From assembly GCA_905215695.1 (NCBI GenBank), contig CAJMQN010000002.1:186001-250000 (forward strand): a stretch of 64,000 bases of DNA. Reading direction: 5' to 3'. Position numbers and translations under genes: made by a program. Of the stretch, positions 9,420-17,212 are shown one piece after another. The notes under the pieces are model-generated. The model was not told where the DNA came from and did no database searches. It saw only the letters and a program-made list of their open reading frames with translations. Origin of the DNA: an uncultured bacterium. Its GTDB lineage: Bacteria > Bacillota > Clostridia > Christensenellales > HGM11417. Each line of letters opens with the position of its first letter. Within the stretch, counting starts at the first letter, position 1.

Positions 9420-9425
9420 AGTATA
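9420..9425 (-). promoter_or_regulatory. Possible -10 box for the sugar operon
   Basis: TATACT on the minus strand, in a GATATACTTTTC context, is the best -10 match upstream of the solute-binding protein gene. No convincing -35 sits at 16-18 bases, which suggests an activated promoter or a mis-assignment. The palindrome at 9466-9488 lies about 40 bases upstream of it. Confidence 0.35.
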
Positions 9426-9465
9426 TCATATTTCAAAAACCGCGCATAGACGCTCCGGCGGGCTG

Positions 9466-9493
9466 ACTTGTACATAAAAAGTACAAGTTGTAC
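9466..9493. promoter_or_regulatory. TTGTAC palindrome, probable operator
   Basis: ACTTGTAC, seven A/T bases, then GTACAAGT form a perfect inverted repeat with 8-base arms (9466-9488), followed by a third TTGTAC half-site ending at 9493. It lies between the ligase terminator and the sugar-operon promoter, the place where a sugar-responsive regulator would bind. No regulator gene is adjacent, so its owner is unknown. Confidence 0.45.
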
Positions 9494-9522
9494 AAAAAAA
9501 GAGACCCCGCGCAAACGGGGTC
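9494..9522 (-). terminator. Rho-independent terminator after the D-Ala-D-Ala ligase gene
   Basis: On the minus strand the stem GACCCCG/CGGGGTC with a six-base loop is followed by seven T residues. It ends the transcript that comes from the tsaE-to-ligase cluster. Confidence 0.85.
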
Positions 9523-9541
9523 CCCCCATAGGACTGATTGA

Positions 9542-10615
9542 CTATTTTCGGGCGGTTTTCACGCCCGCGGCGCTCGCCGCAAGAAGTTCGGAGGAGAAAC
9601 TTCGGATAAGCGTCTCGCGCTCCCGGAATTCCGCCACCGCCTGCGCGATGACCTCGGACAACACCTCCGAAAAATCTCTCTCGAAGAGATAGAAGGCAAG
9701 CGAGCCGGGCACGCTGTTGATTTCGTTAAAATATACACCCTCCTCCGAGACCATGTAATCCATGCGCACGATACCGGACATTCCGAGGAATTCATACACC
9801 CACGCGGTGGTCTCGAGAATCTCCCTCTCCGTCTCGGGGGGCAGAACCGCGGGAAATTCCCTGTCCCCGGATTGTTTGGAGAAATTCAGATATTTTTCGT
9901 CAAAGGAGAGAATATCCGACCGCCGCCCCGGACTCTCGAGCTTGGAGAGGACGAGTCCCTTGGGACCGCGGTAGATTGCGCAGTTGACTTCCTTAAAATC
10001 GGGAACGTACCTCTCAAGGAGCACCTCCTCGTCCAGCGAAAACGCGAGCGCGAGTGCGTCCGCGAGCTCTCCCTCCTCCCTGCACACCGAAATGCCGATG
10101 GACGAGCCCCCGCTCGCGGGCTTGACAACAAGCGGCAGTCCGAACTTCGCCGCCGCAAACGAAGTCTCCCGCGCGCCCTTTTTGAGCGCGGCGTATTCGG
10201 CGGTCCGCACGCCCTCGGGCAGACACCGTTTGGTCAGAATCTTGTTCATCGCGACGCGGGAGGAAAAGGGCTCCGAGGAGGTCACGGGCACGCCGAAGAG
10301 GGCAAGCGTTCCGGCAAGGTCGCCGTTCTCCCCCGAACCGCCGTGACAGCAGTTGACCGCGCAGTCGATTCTTGCGAGCGGACGACAGCGATTTCCCCTC
10401 TTTTTGGCGAGGACGCCGCCCGGAAGAAGCACGCATTCCTTCATGTCCGCAAGGTCGGAAATTTTCGAAAAAGCCCCGGTGCGCCAGCGGTTTTCCCTGT
10501 CGATGTGGACGGGATAGACCGCGCACCCTTTAAGCGCGTTGGTCACAAAGAGCGCGGTCAGCACCGAGACGTCGTGCTCGGTTGACTTCCCGCCGAAGAT
10601 GACGGCGATATTCAT
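9542..10615 (-). CDS. ddl: D-alanine--D-alanine ligase
   Basis: A 357-residue ATP-grasp enzyme joining two D-alanines for peptidoglycan. Seen: the N-terminal IAVIFGGKSTEHDVSVL (family signature GG.S.EH.VS), VTSSEPFSSRVAMNKILTK, the ATP-binding loop LVVKPASGGSSIGISVC, and the metal-ligand strand FNEINSVPGS. The start is the ATG of MNIAVIFGG, preceded by GGAGG eight bases upstream. The MurF-like ligase gene ends 16 bases before it, so the dipeptide and the enzyme that would use it are made from one transcript. A terminator follows the stop. No vancomycin-resistance genes are nearby; I read it as an ordinary Ddl. Confidence 0.93.
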   Translation of the reverse strand: MNIAVIFGGKSTEHDVSVLTALFVTNALKGCAVYPVHIDRENRWRTGAFSKISDLADMKECVLLPGGVLAKKRGNRCRPLARIDCAVNCCHGGSGENGDLAGTLALFGVPVTSSEPFSSRVAMNKILTKRCLPEGVRTAEYAALKKGARETSFAAAKFGLPLVVKPASGGSSIGISVCREEGELADALALAFSLDEEVLLERYVPDFKEVNCAIYRGPKGLVLSKLESPGRRSDILSFDEKYLNFSKQSGDREFPAVLPPETEREILETTAWVYEFLGMSGIVRMDYMVSEEGVYFNEINSVPGSLAFYLFERDFSEVLSEVIAQAVAEFRERETLIRSFSSELLAASAAGVKTARK

Positions 10616-10631
10616 GTTTTCAACCTCCATT

Positions 10632-12086
10632 CTACAAGTAATTGTCGGGCAGGTCGTTCTCGAATACAATGAGGTCGCTGCCCCGCATGAACCCCTTTAA
10701 AAACTCCTGAAGTTGGGATAGATTTCGGAAATATACCACTCTGTCCTTCGGGTAACCGATCTCCGCGAGTCCGTCCTCAAAGGCTTTTCGGTTGGTGCGG
10801 GAGATGATGAACAGAAAGTCGAACACCCCGCACAGCCTCGCAAATTCCACGTTCTGTCTGTATTGAAGTTTTCCGAGTTCCACCATACCGCAGGTGACGA
10901 GAATTTTGCGTCCCGAAAAGCTCCTCACGACCTCAATCATCCCCCGCACCCCCGAAAGGTTGCTGTTGTAGCTGTCGTCGAGTATGGTTACGCCGCCGTT
11001 CTTGATAATTTGGAGCCGGTGCGGGGTCTGCTCCAAGTGCAGACATCGCTCCTTTAAAGTCTCCACATCTACCCCGAGCCGATGCGCGAGGAGCAGGGCG
11101 AGCACAAGGTTCTTTTGGTGCACCGTGCCCACGAGATTGGTGCGGAAAAAATGCGTTTCACCGCCGATTTCGAGGTTGAAGGAATTGATGCCCACGCTCT
11201 CGAAGGTTCCGAGCAATTTTTCGCAGGTCGCCCTCTCATAGAGCTCCCGGGTCTCGGGGGTGTCCGCAAACACACAGCACCCGCGCGTGTGTTCGCAGAG
11301 CTCGAATTTGGTCGCCTTGATTGCGTCAAGACTCCCGAAGGTCTTATAGTGACAGTACCCGATACTCGTGAGAATGGAGTCTTCTACACCCGTGATTTCG
11401 CAGAGCGCGGCGATGTCCCCCCTTTTTCGCGCGCCCATCTCGCAGATGAGAATCTCCGTATCCTCTCTGACCTCGTTTAAGACGGTCATCGCCACCCCCA
11501 TCTCGGTGTTGTAGCTCGCGGGGGTACGCACCACGCGAAAACTGTCCTTCAAGAGGTCATAGAGCATATTTTTGGTCGTGGTTTTGCCGAAACTCCCCGT
11601 AATTCCGATGACCCGGCAGGACAGAGACTTCATTCGCTCCCGAGCCCGTTCCGCGTATTTCTTTCGGAATCTGTTTTCAAGGGGCAGGAGGGCGAGACTC
11701 GCGAGCAAGGTTATGAGTCCGGTGAACAGTCCGGACAGAAGAAGCCAATGTTCGGCGTGAAAAAATGCGGCATAGTTGCAGGCAAATATGAGCACTGCCG
11801 CCGCGATGTAGTTTCGAATCAGGCGCTTGGTGAACCGCACGGGCGTCTTTTTTCCGAGTGTAAGCACCGAAATCACCATGAGACAGATCGACAGACTGAC
11901 GACGAGTTCGAGGTGGGTCTCGGGTACGAACACGTCCAACAGAAAGAGCAGACAGAGAAGGTCGCTGCACGCAAATTGCAGCGCGAGCCGTTTATCGAGA
12001 GCGAATCGGTAGCCGTTCATCTGATAGTGGTGCAGATATTTCAGCGCCAGAAAGACCTGTGCCGCCGAAAATAAAAAAATGAGCAT
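10632..12086 (-). CDS. MurF-like ligase with N-terminal membrane domain
   Basis: A 484-residue protein. Residues 1-145 contain about four hydrophobic helices; the rest is a Mur ligase with the P-loop GITGSFGKTTTK (about 160), RTPASYNTEMGVAMTVL, ICEMGARKRGDIAALCEI, YKTFGSLDAIKATKFEL, and the C-terminal hallmark TILDDSYNSNLSGV. These are the motifs of UDP-MurNAc-tripeptide--D-Ala-D-Ala ligase. Canonical MurF is soluble with a small alpha/beta N-domain; here that domain is replaced by membrane helices. The adjacent ddl supports D-Ala-D-Ala as substrate. It may be the cell's MurF or a second, membrane-tethered ligase; the window cannot tell. Confidence 0.85.
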   Translation of the reverse strand: MLIFLFSAAQVFLALKYLHHYQMNGYRFALDKRLALQFACSDLLCLLFLLDVFVPETHLELVVSLSICLMVISVLTLGKKTPVRFTKRLIRNYIAAAVLIFACNYAAFFHAEHWLLLSGLFTGLITLLASLALLPLENRFRKKYAERARERMKSLSCRVIGITGSFGKTTTKNMLYDLLKDSFRVVRTPASYNTEMGVAMTVLNEVREDTEILICEMGARKRGDIAALCEITGVEDSILTSIGYCHYKTFGSLDAIKATKFELCEHTRGCCVFADTPETRELYERATCEKLLGTFESVGINSFNLEIGGETHFFRTNLVGTVHQKNLVLALLLAHRLGVDVETLKERCLHLEQTPHRLQIIKNGGVTILDDSYNSNLSGVRGMIEVVRSFSGRKILVTCGMVELGKLQYRQNVEFARLCGVFDFLFIISRTNRKAFEDGLAEIGYPKDRVVYFRNLSQLQEFLKGFMRGSDLIVFENDLPDNYL

Positions 12087-12095
12087 TTCGTCCCC

Positions 12096-12809
12096 CTATT
12101 TCAAGAATTCGTTGACCGTGACCGCAAAGTCCCAGGTTTTCTCCAAATAGGCAAAATGCCCGCAGTTTTCGTAGATGATCAGCCCGCAGTCCGCGAGACC
12201 TCTTTTTAGTTTTTTCGCCATATAGAGCGGCGTATCCGCGTCCTTTTCGCCCCAGACGAGGAGCACGGGACAGGAGATGTATTTGAGGGTGAACCCGAGG
12301 TCCTCGTTGACCACATTGACGAAGGTCTTTCGCATCTCAGGCGGAAGGGACAGATAGTCTGCGCTCCCGTAGCGGTCGGGGTCAAAATTTTTCGCAAACC
12401 GCTTATAGCACTTGTACCGAAATATTTTCCAGCGCGTCAACAGACTCCGCCGGGGCTTTAACCCCGCGCCGTCCGCGATGACGCACCGCCGCACGCGCTC
12501 CGGGTAGTAGCACATCAGAACGAGCGCGATGCGCGCCCCGAAGGAGTGCGCCACGAGATTGACCCGCTCGAGTTTGAGGATGTCCAAAAGGTCAGCGACC
12601 TTTTCGGCGTAGTCATAGACGGTGAACTCCTCCGGGAGCGCGGATTTTCCGAACCCCCAGAGGTCGAGGGTGATGATCTTTCCCTTCACGAGGGGATAGA
12701 GCGGGCGAAAGCTGTCCGCGCTCCCCCCGAATCCGTGCAGAAAGAGAGTGGGTACGCCCTCTCCCTCCCCGAAGGTTTCCACATATGTATCCAGACCGTC
12801 GACAATCAT
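12096..12809 (-). CDS. Alpha/beta hydrolase
   Basis: A 237-residue alpha/beta hydrolase with the oxyanion segment LHGFGGSADSF, the nucleophile elbow AHSFGA (Ser nucleophile), a late Asp in GEKDADTPLY and the catalytic His in NCGHFAYLEK. The start is the ATG of MIVDGLDTY, preceded by GGAGG at six bases. No signal peptide is visible, so it is cytoplasmic. It lies between rimI and the membrane MurF-like gene. The substrate cannot be inferred; the neighbours suggest, weakly, a role linked to cell-wall precursors. Confidence 0.85.
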   Translation of the reverse strand: MIVDGLDTYVETFGEGEGVPTLFLHGFGGSADSFRPLYPLVKGKIITLDLWGFGKSALPEEFTVYDYAEKVADLLDILKLERVNLVAHSFGARIALVLMCYYPERVRRCVIADGAGLKPRRSLLTRWKIFRYKCYKRFAKNFDPDRYGSADYLSLPPEMRKTFVNVVNEDLGFTLKYISCPVLLVWGEKDADTPLYMAKKLKRGLADCGLIIYENCGHFAYLEKTWDFAVTVNEFLK

Positions 12810-12848
12810 AGCTCCCTCCGACAAGAGTGCGGAAGGACTCCTTCCGCG

Positions 12849-13295
12849 TCAGCGGGACTCCGAAAAATACTTCCAGAGCACCAGCGCGTCTTCTCCGTCA
12901 GAATAAAAGCGTCTGCGTACGCCCTCGCATACAAACCCGAACCCCGCATAGAGCGCCCGCGCGGGCGCGTTCGAGGGTCGGACTTCGAGGGTTGCCGCGG
13001 AATACCCCGACGCCGCAAGCTCGCCGAGGAGCGCCGAAAGAAGGGCTTTGGCAATGCCCTGCCGCCGAAACGCGGGCGAGACCGCGACGTTTGCAATCTG
13101 CGCCTCTCCCGCGACGAGCATCGCGTTGGCATAGCCCGCGACCTTTCCCTCGACCTCGTACACCCAGCACGCGAAATCGGGGTTTTCAAACCCCTCCCCG
13201 AGCGCGCGGAGCGTCCAGGGCTCCGAAAAGCACGCCTTCTCGATTTCGGCGATTTCCGGGAGGTCCTCCCTCTTCCACCGCCGAATCTCAGGCAT
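12849..13295 (-). CDS. rimI: Ribosomal-protein-alanine N-acetyltransferase
   Basis: A 148-residue GNAT acetyltransferase. The acetyl-CoA loop reads VSPAFRRQGIAKALL, and the later LEVRPSNAPARALYAGFGFVCEG is the usual RimI C-terminal half. The ATG overlaps the end of tsaB by 8 bases, and the order tsaE-tsaB-rimI is the standard bacterial arrangement. RimI acetylates the N-terminus of ribosomal protein S18 in E. coli; the same activity is assumed here by family and position. Confidence 0.9.
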   Translation of the reverse strand: MPEIRRWKREDLPEIAEIEKACFSEPWTLRALGEGFENPDFACWVYEVEGKVAGYANAMLVAGEAQIANVAVSPAFRRQGIAKALLSALLGELAASGYSAATLEVRPSNAPARALYAGFGFVCEGVRRRFYSDGEDALVLWKYFSESR

Positions 13296-13929
13296 CTCTC
13301 TTCTCCGCGAGCTGTTCCTCCGCCTGACACTTGCGCAGATACAGAGGCTGAATCCCCTCGTAACCCTGCGCGCGCTCCCTGCGGTCGTAGGCAAACTGCG
13401 CGAGCCGAACATGAAGTTCCCCGTATCCCTCGAATGGAATGTCGAGCGGGGTATCCGAAAACACCTTCGCGCCCGCGGGGATTCTGTCCTTCAGCTCCGC
13501 TTTCTCGCACCAGGCGGGCGCGGAAATTTCGCGCTCTCCCTCGTACAGGGCATAATAGACCTTGTTCTGCATGGCGTCCAGGCAGACGCACTTCTCATTC
13601 TGACACGGTACATGATATGCGCGATACTCCAAAGAGTTTACAGGGATACCCGGCTTTCCCGTGACCTGACAGAAGGTGCGCATCGTCACAAGCCCGATAC
13701 GGATCCCCGTAAAGGAACCCGGTCCCGCGCAGGCGGCGAAAGCGTCGATGTCCGAGAGCTTGAGTCCCGCGCCCTCGAGCAGCCTGTCCACCGTCGGGAG
13801 CAAAATCTCCGAATGCCCCTTCAGGCAGTCGGGGACGGTTTCTCCCGAAATGCGGGGCGTACCCTCTCTCTCCTCATAGAGTCCGACCACGAGGTCGCGC
13901 GTCGTCGTATCAAAGCAAAGAATCTTCAT
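13288..13929 (-). CDS. tsaB: tRNA threonylcarbamoyladenosine biosynthesis protein TsaB
   Basis: A 213-residue ASKHA-fold protein (YeaZ). Recognised by KILCFDTTTRDLVVGLYEE at the N-terminus and AACAGPGSFTGIRIGLVTMR near residue 67, the TsaB signature. It acts as the scaffold partner of TsaD and TsaE in making t6A37 of ANN-decoding tRNAs. Its start overlaps tsaE by 20 bases and its end overlaps rimI. tsaD is not in the window. Confidence 0.93.
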   Translation of the reverse strand: MKILCFDTTTRDLVVGLYEEREGTPRISGETVPDCLKGHSEILLPTVDRLLEGAGLKLSDIDAFAACAGPGSFTGIRIGLVTMRTFCQVTGKPGIPVNSLEYRAYHVPCQNEKCVCLDAMQNKVYYALYEGEREISAPAWCEKAELKDRIPAGAKVFSDTPLDIPFEGYGELHVRLAQFAYDRRERAQGYEGIQPLYLRKCQAEEQLAEKRDA

Positions 13930-14329
13930 AGACGGTGATCCTCCTTTTCTCTCCTTCGTAGTCGATACGGATACGAATCGCGTCGGCGGGGAGCGCGCGC
14001 TCGACGTTTTCGGACCATTCGACCACGGTCACGCCCTCTCCGAGATTTTCAAAAAAGCCGACCTCTTCCAGTTCGGATACGTCCGCAATGCGGTACATGT
14101 CGTAGTGAAAGAGGGTCGCTCTTCCCTCGTAGGCGTTGAGAATGGTAAAGGTTGGACTTGTGACGAGCGCAGAGACCCCGAGCCCCTTTGCGATGCCCTT
14201 GGTCATGACGGTCTTTCCCGCCCCGGGCTCACCGTAGAAGGCGATGGTCTCCCGCCCTTTGAGCGCTTTTCCGAGTCTTTCCCCGAGGGCGAAGGTTTCC
14301 CCGTCGCCCGAAGTGATAAACGTCTTCAT
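13910..14329 (-). CDS. tsaE: tRNA threonylcarbamoyladenosine biosynthesis ATPase TsaE
   Basis: A 139-residue P-loop ATPase (YjeE family). The Walker A is GEPGAGKT near residue 35, followed by SPTFTILNAYEG and LFHYDMYRI, both diagnostic for TsaE. The start ATG (MKTFITSGD) has GAGG eight bases upstream. It is the first well-supported gene of the tsaE-tsaB-rimI-hydrolase-murF-like-ddl run. Confidence 0.93.
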   Translation of the reverse strand: MKTFITSGDGETFALGERLGKALKGRETIAFYGEPGAGKTVMTKGIAKGLGVSALVTSPTFTILNAYEGRATLFHYDMYRIADVSELEEVGFFENLGEGVTVVEWSENVERALPADAIRIRIDYEGEKRRITVYEDSLL

Positions 14330-14351
14330 TCCATTCCTCGTATCAAAAGTA

Positions 14352-14423
14352 TTACAGATGATAGGCGAGCGCAATCAGTCCGAAAAACAGAAGAATATAG
14401 AGAAATCCGAATAATTTATTCAT
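14352..14423 (-). CDS. Possible 23-residue hydrophobic peptide
   Basis: Twenty-four codons ending in TAA encode a basic start (MNKL) and one continuous hydrophobic stretch (FGFLYILLFFGLIALAY), the form of a single-span membrane micropeptide. It lies 22 bases before tsaE on the same strand. There is no clear ribosome binding site before its ATG, so it may be only a chance frame in the tsaE leader. Confidence 0.3.
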   Translation of the reverse strand: MNKLFGFLYILLFFGLIALAYHL

Positions 14424-14503
14424 GATACGCTTACTTTGCGCAGTTTCCGCAAATTCATGCGTGTTTTCCCAATATCTTCCAGAATTCGACCGGCGCGCCG
14501 TGC

Positions 14504-14509
14504 TATACT
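14504..14509 (+). promoter_or_regulatory. Possible -10 box for the 104-residue protein gene
   Basis: TATACT on the plus strand lies 73 bases before the ATG at 14583. No good -35 is visible at 16-18 bases, so the assignment is weak. The rest of 14424-14582 shows nothing else I can name. Confidence 0.3.
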
Positions 14510-14582
14510 GACATTCCGAACCCAGCTTCGGGGCAAGTGCTCCGGGGCGGACGGTTCGACAAAAAGAATCCGGAGGTGTCTG

Positions 14583-14897
14583 ATGCTTGCAAACGGCGTC
14601 GTGGGCGGACTCGCCCTCTTTTCCCTGATTCTCATGACAACGGTGGTCGTGTTCGGAATCAAATTCGTCTTGGACCGCAACCTCGCGGAAAACCCCAAGC
14701 CCGAAGCGCCAGAGCGCCCGCGGGAAGAGGTCTCCCCCGAACCCGAAAAGAAACCCCTCTACATGATCAAACAGCCCGCCGCGACCCGCAAAAAACGGAC
14801 GTCGCGTCCCCGGGCGCAATACGCGGTGCTCCCCGAGGGCTCCGTCTATACCCTTGAACCCGTCAAGGAAAAGGAAAAAGAGAGCGCGGCATCCTGA
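14583..14897 (+). CDS. Hypothetical single-span membrane protein, Pro/Glu/Lys-rich
   Basis: A 104-residue protein with a good ribosome binding site (GGAGG, six bases before ATG). Residues 5-30 form one hydrophobic span (VGGLALFSLILMTTVVVFGI); the rest is a charged tail rich in Pro, Glu, Arg and Lys, with RKKRTSRPR near residue 70. Probably anchored with the tail in the cytoplasm, where the basic patch could contact nucleic acid or lipid head groups (inference). It is the only plus-strand gene in this stretch and is closed by a strong terminator. No family recognised. Confidence 0.7.
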   Translation: MLANGVVGGLALFSLILMTTVVVFGIKFVLDRNLAENPKPEAPERPREEVSPEPEKKPLYMIKQPAATRKKRTSRPRAQYAVLPEGSVYTLEPVKEKEKESAAS

Positions 14898-14912
14898 CCG
14901 CGCCCTTTTTTT
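14884..14912 (+). terminator. Rho-independent terminator
   Basis: GCGCGG (14884-14889) pairs with CCGCGC (14898-14903) across an eight-base loop, followed by seven T residues. The stop codon of the 104-residue gene lies inside the loop. Confidence 0.85.
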
Positions 14913-15255
14913 AATCCGCCTGCCGCATATTGAGCCCGGAATTCCAGAGCATTTCGATGTTGTACTCCTTGCGGGTCTCCTTCTCGAAGACGTGCACGAT
15001 GACGTCCGAATAGTCCATGGCGACCCATTTCGCGCCCCTGCCGCCCTCGATGCGGAGCGCGTTCTCTCCCTCTTTGGCGAGATCCTCGTCGATCTTCTCC
15101 GCGATTGCGTGCGTCTGAATGACGTTGTTCGCGCTCGCCACCACGAAGTAGTCGCACACCGAGGTGCGCTCGGAGACGTCTATGGTCACGATATCAAAGG
15201 CTTTTTTGTCCTTCATCGCCTGAATGATGCGTTCGGTCTTTTCCAATGCGTTCAC
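14911..15255 (-). CDS. rsfS: Ribosome silencing factor RsfS
   Basis: A 114-residue RsfS/YbeB/Iojap protein. Diagnostic stretches are VTIDVSERTSVCDYFVVASA, TQTHAIAE-like IQTHAIAEKI, and GAKWVAMDYSDVIVHVF. It binds ribosomal protein L14 and blocks subunit joining in starvation. It starts with GTG, which overlaps the stop of the nadD-yqeK gene (GTGA), so the two are coupled; the pair nadD-rsfS is standard in bacteria. Confidence 0.94.
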   Translation of the reverse strand: MNALEKTERIIQAMKDKKAFDIVTIDVSERTSVCDYFVVASANNVIQTHAIAEKIDEDLAKEGENALRIEGGRGAKWVAMDYSDVIVHVFEKETRKEYNIEMLWNSGLNMRQAD

Positions 15256-16397
15256 TTTTTCTCTCCCGACTCTTTATAATATTCGTATGCCTGCGCCGTC
15301 AGTTTGGATACAGCCATGCGGTTCTCCCTCTCGAGAAGTTCCATCGTGCCCTTGAGACAGGCGACAAATCCGCGCTCAAAACTGTGCTCCACCGCCCGCC
15401 GGAACCCCCTTACGCCCTCATAGGCGCGGGATTTTTCCACGCAGTCCGCGGTATAGATGACCTTCTCGAGCTGTGTCATCGCAGGACGTCCGGTCGTGTG
15501 GTAGCGGATTGCGTCCAGAATCTCGGGGTCGGTCATCCCGAAACACCTCTCCGCGAGGTACGCCCCCGCAAAAGCGTGCACCACGGGGTCGGGCATCTCC
15601 GAATCCCGGACAAATCCAAACGCCGCGAGCTGTTCGTCGCTGAACTTCTTGGCGATGTCGTGGAGCGCCGCCGCAGTAAACGCCTTTTCGGGGTCTGCGC
15701 CCGCCCGCCGCGCGAGAATCATCGCCTCCGCCACGGTAAACGCCGTATGCCTGTACCGCTTTTCGGTCAGAAACTCCTTTGTGCTCTGAATAAAGGCGTT
15801 TCGCTCCCGATACAGCCGTTTTTTTCGGATAAACCCGAGCACCTCTTCGGGCACCCAACTCGAGACGTCGATGCCGTAGGCGATGAGCACTTTCAGCTCG
15901 GTGGAAGAGAGGTCCGCACCCGCGTAATCGAGGAGTACGGGCGACTTTCCCGTCCGCTTTTCAAAGGTCTTGACCGCGCGGGCAAGACTTCCCGCTCCCC
16001 GCCTTCGGCAGACCGCAATCGTCGCGAGCTCCGCAATCTTTTTGGGGCTGCGCCAGGAAAAGAAGTCCCGCAGGCTGTCGCTCCCGATGACGAATACAAG
16101 CTCGTCCCCGGGGTAGCGTTTGCGAAAGTACTGTAGGGTGCGGTAGGTATAGCTCGGTCCCCGCTGTCTCATCTCGAAATCCGAAAACTCCACCCCGTCA
16201 AGCCCCGAAAACGCAAGTTTCGCCATCTCCGCACGGTCCTTGGCACGGGAGACGCCCTCCCGCCGCTTGTGCGGCGGAAGTTTCGCGGGCATGACAATGA
16301 GCCTGTCCGGTTTCAGTTCGGACAGCACGTGCTCCGCGATGCTCCTGTGTTCGTTGTGCGGGGGATCGAAAGTCCCGCCGAAAATGGCGATTTTCAT
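15252..16397 (-). CDS. nadD: Fused nicotinate-nucleotide adenylyltransferase and YqeK HD phosphohydrolase
   Basis: A 381-residue two-domain protein. Residues 1-195 are NadD: IAIFGGTFDPPHNEH (nucleotidyltransferase signature), PHKRREGVSR, FVIGSDSLRDFFSWRSP and SSTELKVLI; it adenylates nicotinate mononucleotide in NAD synthesis. Residues 200-381 are a YqeK-like HD domain: RYRHTAFTVAEAM, ALHDIAKKF (HD metal pair) and HAFAGAYLAE; YqeK proteins hydrolyse diadenosine tetraphosphate. In most Firmicutes the two are separate adjacent genes. The reading frame is continuous here, so it is a true fusion. The conserved order with rsfS and obg supports both calls. Confidence 0.92.
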   Translation of the reverse strand: MKIAIFGGTFDPPHNEHRSIAEHVLSELKPDRLIVMPAKLPPHKRREGVSRAKDRAEMAKLAFSGLDGVEFSDFEMRQRGPSYTYRTLQYFRKRYPGDELVFVIGSDSLRDFFSWRSPKKIAELATIAVCRRRGAGSLARAVKTFEKRTGKSPVLLDYAGADLSSTELKVLIAYGIDVSSWVPEEVLGFIRKKRLYRERNAFIQSTKEFLTEKRYRHTAFTVAEAMILARRAGADPEKAFTAAALHDIAKKFSDEQLAAFGFVRDSEMPDPVVHAFAGAYLAERCFGMTDPEILDAIRYHTTGRPAMTQLEKVIYTADCVEKSRAYEGVRGFRRAVEHSFERGFVACLKGTMELLERENRMAVSKLTAQAYEYYKESGEKK

Positions 16398-16450
16398 GTA
16401 TGTTTTCTTCCCGGTTTGTCAATCATTTCACCTGTGAGGTGTAACCAAAA

Positions 16451-17212
16451 ATGTCTGCCGCAAATCTTTTCGACAAGCTCTCCTCCAGAATTTTTCTCTT
16501 TCTGCTGGCGTGCTACGTCTATTCGCTGTTCTTTCCCGAAACTTGGCTATTTCTGAGCCTTGGCGCCGTGACCCTCGCCGCGTTCGAGCTGGTCACGCTC
16601 ATTCTGTCCAAAAACACTTGGGTGTCCACCCGCTCATTAAAGCGCAAGACGCTCAAGACCCTTCTCCTGTCCTCCCGCGAGGACAACGTCAAGCTCTTCG
16701 CCCGCGCGCTCGAAGGGGAATACAAGGTACTCGTCAAGGAGACGCACCTTGTCTTTTTCAAGCACAACAAGAAATGTGCGCTCTTTTCGCGGTTTGAAAA
16801 GCTCCCGCTCACGGACAAAGAAGTCGTGGAGTGCGCGCGGCTTGACAAGAATTTCCGCGAAATCTACATCTGTTGCAAGTCCTGCGACAATTCCGCGCGC
16901 ATCATGCAGAATGTTTTGGATTCGCAGAAAATTGTCATCTACGAGCAGAACGACGTGTTTGAGCTTTTGAAAAAGCACGAGACCTATCCGTCCTTCGAAC
17001 TTGTGGAAAAGCCCCGTTTTTCGCGGCTGTTTTCGCAGATGTTCTCGGCGCGCAATATCAAAAATTACCTCTTCTGCGCGGGGATTATCCTGCTCTTTTC
17101 GGTGTTTTCCCCCCTCAAACTCTACTACTATATCGCGAGCGGGGTATGCGTGCTCCTCTCCCTCGTCTGCCTCATCAAGAGCGGCAGACGCATCACCAAG
17201 GAACTGCTCTAA
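16451..17212 (+). CDS. Hypothetical membrane protein with four hydrophobic segments
   Basis: A 253-residue protein with two hydrophobic spans near the N-terminus (about 12-52), a soluble middle of about 130 residues, and two more spans near the C-terminus (about 200-240). The soluble part contains KVLVKETHLVFFKHNKKCALF and a Cys pair in YICCKSCDNSARIMQNVL, loosely reminiscent of nuclease-fold domains fixed to membranes, but no catalytic motif is certain. GAGGTG lies about 11 bases before the ATG. Its last codons overlap the end of yhbY on the opposite strand. It is the only plus-strand gene in a minus-strand housekeeping run. Confidence 0.7.
   Translation: MSAANLFDKLSSRIFLFLLACYVYSLFFPETWLFLSLGAVTLAAFELVTLILSKNTWVSTRSLKRKTLKTLLLSSREDNVKLFARALEGEYKVLVKETHLVFFKHNKKCALFSRFEKLPLTDKEVVECARLDKNFREIYICCKSCDNSARIMQNVLDSQKIVIYEQNDVFELLKKHETYPSFELVEKPRFSRLFSQMFSARNIKNYLFCAGIILLFSVFSPLKLYYYIASGVCVLLSLVCLIKSGRRITKELL

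Noticed and set aside
10615..10669. Upstream in-frame start for the D-Ala-D-Ala ligase
   Set aside because: It would overlap the MurF-like gene and add residues without family similarity; the ATG with GGAGG at 10615 fits the family start.
12546..13664. Long plus-strand frame of 372 codons
   Set aside because: It spans the antisense of three solidly identified genes (hydrolase, rimI, tsaB), which a real gene would not do.
16429..16441. CACCT-GTG-AGGTG palindrome between nadD and the membrane-protein gene
   Set aside because: Its right arm is the likely ribosome binding site of the plus-strand gene, and a 5-base-arm palindrome is easily found by chance.
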